In this document: piece by piece, positions 6,467 through 7,143 of the stretch
Position numbering within the stretch: the first letter of the stretch is position 1
How the letters are laid out: each line of letters begins with the position of its first letter
NCBI GenBank assembly: GCA_021780585.1
Contig: JAJXYM010000309.1
Coordinates: forward strand, 1-7,143
Direction: 5' to 3'
From: Deltaproteobacteria bacterium
GTDB taxonomy: Bacteria; Desulfobacterota; Binatia; Binatales; Binataceae
DNA: 7,143 nucleotides
Made by a program: the position numbers and the translations under genes
The notes under the pieces: generated by a model
Seen by the model: only the letters and a program-made list of their open reading frames with translations
What the model was told of the DNA's origin: nothing
Databases searched by the model: none

Positions 6467-6471
6467 TGATT
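6460..6471. repeat. 12-bp perfect palindrome at the 3' end of the secreted-protein gene
   Basis: aatcacgtgatt is self-complementary over all 12 bases, with a CACGTG core. It covers the stop codon of the secreted-protein gene (6462-6464). The adjacent A/T run (attttt at 6454-6459) would be a U-tract only for plus-strand transcription, so it is not a classical terminator for this operon. It could be a binding site, a weak hairpin, or chance at the repeat junction. Confidence 0.5.
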
Positions 6472-7001
6472 CGGTAACTGGCGATGAGAACCTCTGTGGT
6501 GCTGCCGTTGATCCGCAATGTGCCATTGAACATCCCCTGCGGTTCAACTCCTGGCACCGTGCAATCCAGCCCCGACATAACGAAATCGATCGTCTTCTTG
6601 TTTTTGAGCGTGATGACGCCATTTCCGGTCGCCGGCATACATTTGCCGGTCGCAGCACCGTCGTCGATCGCGGCCGTATCGTCCACGCTCAATTCATAAA
6701 TCACCGAACTCTCCAGCCACGGCATGCCGGTGAAACCAAGCGCCATGGTGCTAGGAAACTTAGTAGGCGTTATAACCATTCCGGTCGTGCAATCGCAGGT
6801 ATCGCCATCGTTGCACGTTAAATCGGCGCACGGTTCTCCCGTGTCGGTGGATGAGCCAAGTGCTGTGACCAATAAAAGAGCCGTTACGGCGTTATCCAAC
6901 TGGCAGCTGTTGCACCGATAGTCACATGAGTCCGCGCCCGGCGTCTGAACGATCAGGATAGCCGCCGCAAACAAGAGAACCGCCAATATCTTGCGAATCA
7001 T
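6462..7001 (-). CDS. Secreted cysteine-containing hypothetical protein inserted in the imuB-dnaE2 operon
   Basis: 179-residue protein I do not recognise. It begins with a clear Sec signal peptide: MIRK, hydrophobic core ILAVLLFAAAILIVQ (5-19), then TPGADSC, with likely signal peptidase I cleavage around 23-25. No convincing lipobox precedes Cys26. The mature part has nine cysteines: a CDYRCNSC cluster (26-33), CADLTC (58-63) followed by DGDTCDCTTG (65-74), and single Cys121 and Cys147. This suggests several disulfides in an extracytoplasmic fold. The remainder is beta-rich, small and acidic, and the C-terminal part (GNGVITLKNKKTIDFVMSG, MFNGTLRING) looks like beta strands. No catalytic motif was seen. 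The start is supported by AGGAGA 6 nt upstream. The gene is visibly lower in G+C (about 50-58% in sampled 60-nt blocks) than dnaE2 and lies between two copies of the imuB tail, both signs of later arrival. A DNA-repair role is not implied by the sequence; it may just ride on the operon. Confidence 0.8.
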   Translation of the reverse strand: MIRKILAVLLFAAAILIVQTPGADSCDYRCNSCQLDNAVTALLLVTALGSSTDTGEPCADLTCNDGDTCDCTTGMVITPTKFPSTMALGFTGMPWLESSVIYELSVDDTAAIDDGAATGKCMPATGNGVITLKNKKTIDFVMSGLDCTVPGVEPQGMFNGTLRINGSTTEVLIASYRIT

Positions 7002-7042
7002 AGCTTTTCTCCTGCTTCGATCGCATATCGCGATTTAGTCAT
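6998..7042 (-). other. 14-codon mini-ORF bridging imuB and the secreted-protein gene
   Basis: ATG at 7042, inside the last imuB codons (gtgtATGACTAA), opens a frame of 14 residues (MTKSRYAIEAGEKL) ending TGA at 6998-7000, which overlaps the ATG of the secreted-protein gene as ATGA. The ATG ACT start equals the first two codons of dnaE2 (MTS...), so this is probably the vestigial dnaE2 start left in the first repeat copy. It could still couple translation of the downstream gene to imuB. Whether a peptide is made is unknown. Confidence 0.35.
7008..7013 (-). promoter_or_regulatory. Shine-Dalgarno AGGAGA for the secreted-protein gene
   Basis: On the minus strand, AGGAGA stands 6 nt before the ATG at 7001 and fixes that start. 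It is much stronger than anything before dnaE2 or SRAP in this operon. Confidence 0.7.
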
Positions 7043-7143
7043 ACACGCCGTCCGCGTACCAGCGTTCGGAGTTCAAATCGCGGAAGACGCGATAGACGCA
7101 TCCGTCGTCAAGCGCGAGTTGGTAATAGTCGCGCGCGAAGCCC
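7035..7143 (-). CDS. imuB: ImuB (Y-family polymerase-like mutasome subunit), C-terminal 35 codons only
   Basis: Only the 3' end is inside the window: GFARDYYQLALDDGCVYRVF, then RDLNSERWYADGVYD and TAA at 7035-7037. The pattern ARDYY-x(n)-DG-x-x-Y-x-V/L-F/Y-R-D followed by RWY-x-x-G-V/L-F/Y is characteristic of the extreme C-terminus of ImuB proteins (DNA polymerase Y-family homologues lacking catalytic residues, which bridge the sliding clamp, ImuA and DnaE2). Position just upstream of dnaE2 on the same strand supports the call. The ATG hidden in its final codons corresponds to the ancestral dnaE2 start position. The rest of the gene, including the polymerase-like domain and clamp-binding motif, lies outside the window. 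Confidence 0.8.
   Translation of the reverse strand, partial: GFARDYYQLALDDGCVYRVFRDLNSERWYADGVYD

Noticed and set aside
6452..6475. Rho-independent terminator after the secreted-protein gene
   Set aside because: The palindrome is short and the T-run follows it only on the plus strand, opposite to transcription of the operon.
6924..6935. Lipoprotein signal (lipobox) before Cys26 of the secreted protein
   Set aside because: PGADSC lacks the Leu at -3 and has Asp at -2 and Ser at -1 after a Gly-Ala; a signal peptidase I site is more likely.

Overview
The window is GC-rich bacterial chromosome, roughly 60-65% G+C by eye. Its genes have strongly GC-biased third positions. A mutagenic-repair cassette (imuB, dnaE2, SRAP) points to a free-living soil or sediment type bacterium, for example in the acidobacterial or deltaproteobacterial/Binatota range. 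The sequence alone does not fix the taxon. No rRNA, tRNA, CRISPR array or intact transposase was seen.

Layout. (1) Positions 1-1551, plus strand: the 3' part of a family-2 SAM-dependent O-methyltransferase, followed after 8 bp by a complete nitronate monooxygenase-like flavoprotein. These look like one transcription unit. (2) Positions 1548-2552: a graveyard of about 1 kb. It holds a frameshifted C-terminal remnant on the minus strand, an N-terminally shortened RelE/HigB-type toxin, its HigA-like antitoxin broken by a frameshift in a CG-dinucleotide tract, and a short piece that reads like a phage tail-tip (J-type) protein. (3) Positions 2553-7143, minus strand: an SOS-type repair operon read as imuB (only its last 35 codons are inside the window), a small secreted cysteine-containing protein, dnaE2 (imuC), then an SRAP-family abasic-site-binding protein.

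How the genes work together. ImuB and DnaE2 are the Y-family-like scaffold and the error-prone C-family polymerase of the SOS mutasome. SRAP proteins crosslink to abasic sites in single-stranded DNA. Their order on one strand suggests a joint DNA-damage tolerance unit.

Most notable observation. imuB and dnaE2 are normally adjacent or overlapping, but here they are separated by a lower-GC gene for an exported protein. The 3' end of imuB occurs twice: once as the real end (7035-7133) and once as a decayed copy directly upstream of and overlapping the dnaE2 start (6377-6466). Over the last 42 nt the two copies match at 31 positions, and all 11 differences are transitions. The copies remain alignable codon by codon to about 30 codons. 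The secreted-protein gene therefore sits between two diverged direct repeats of the imuB tail. This looks like an ancient duplication-insertion that broke the imuB-dnaE2 translational coupling.
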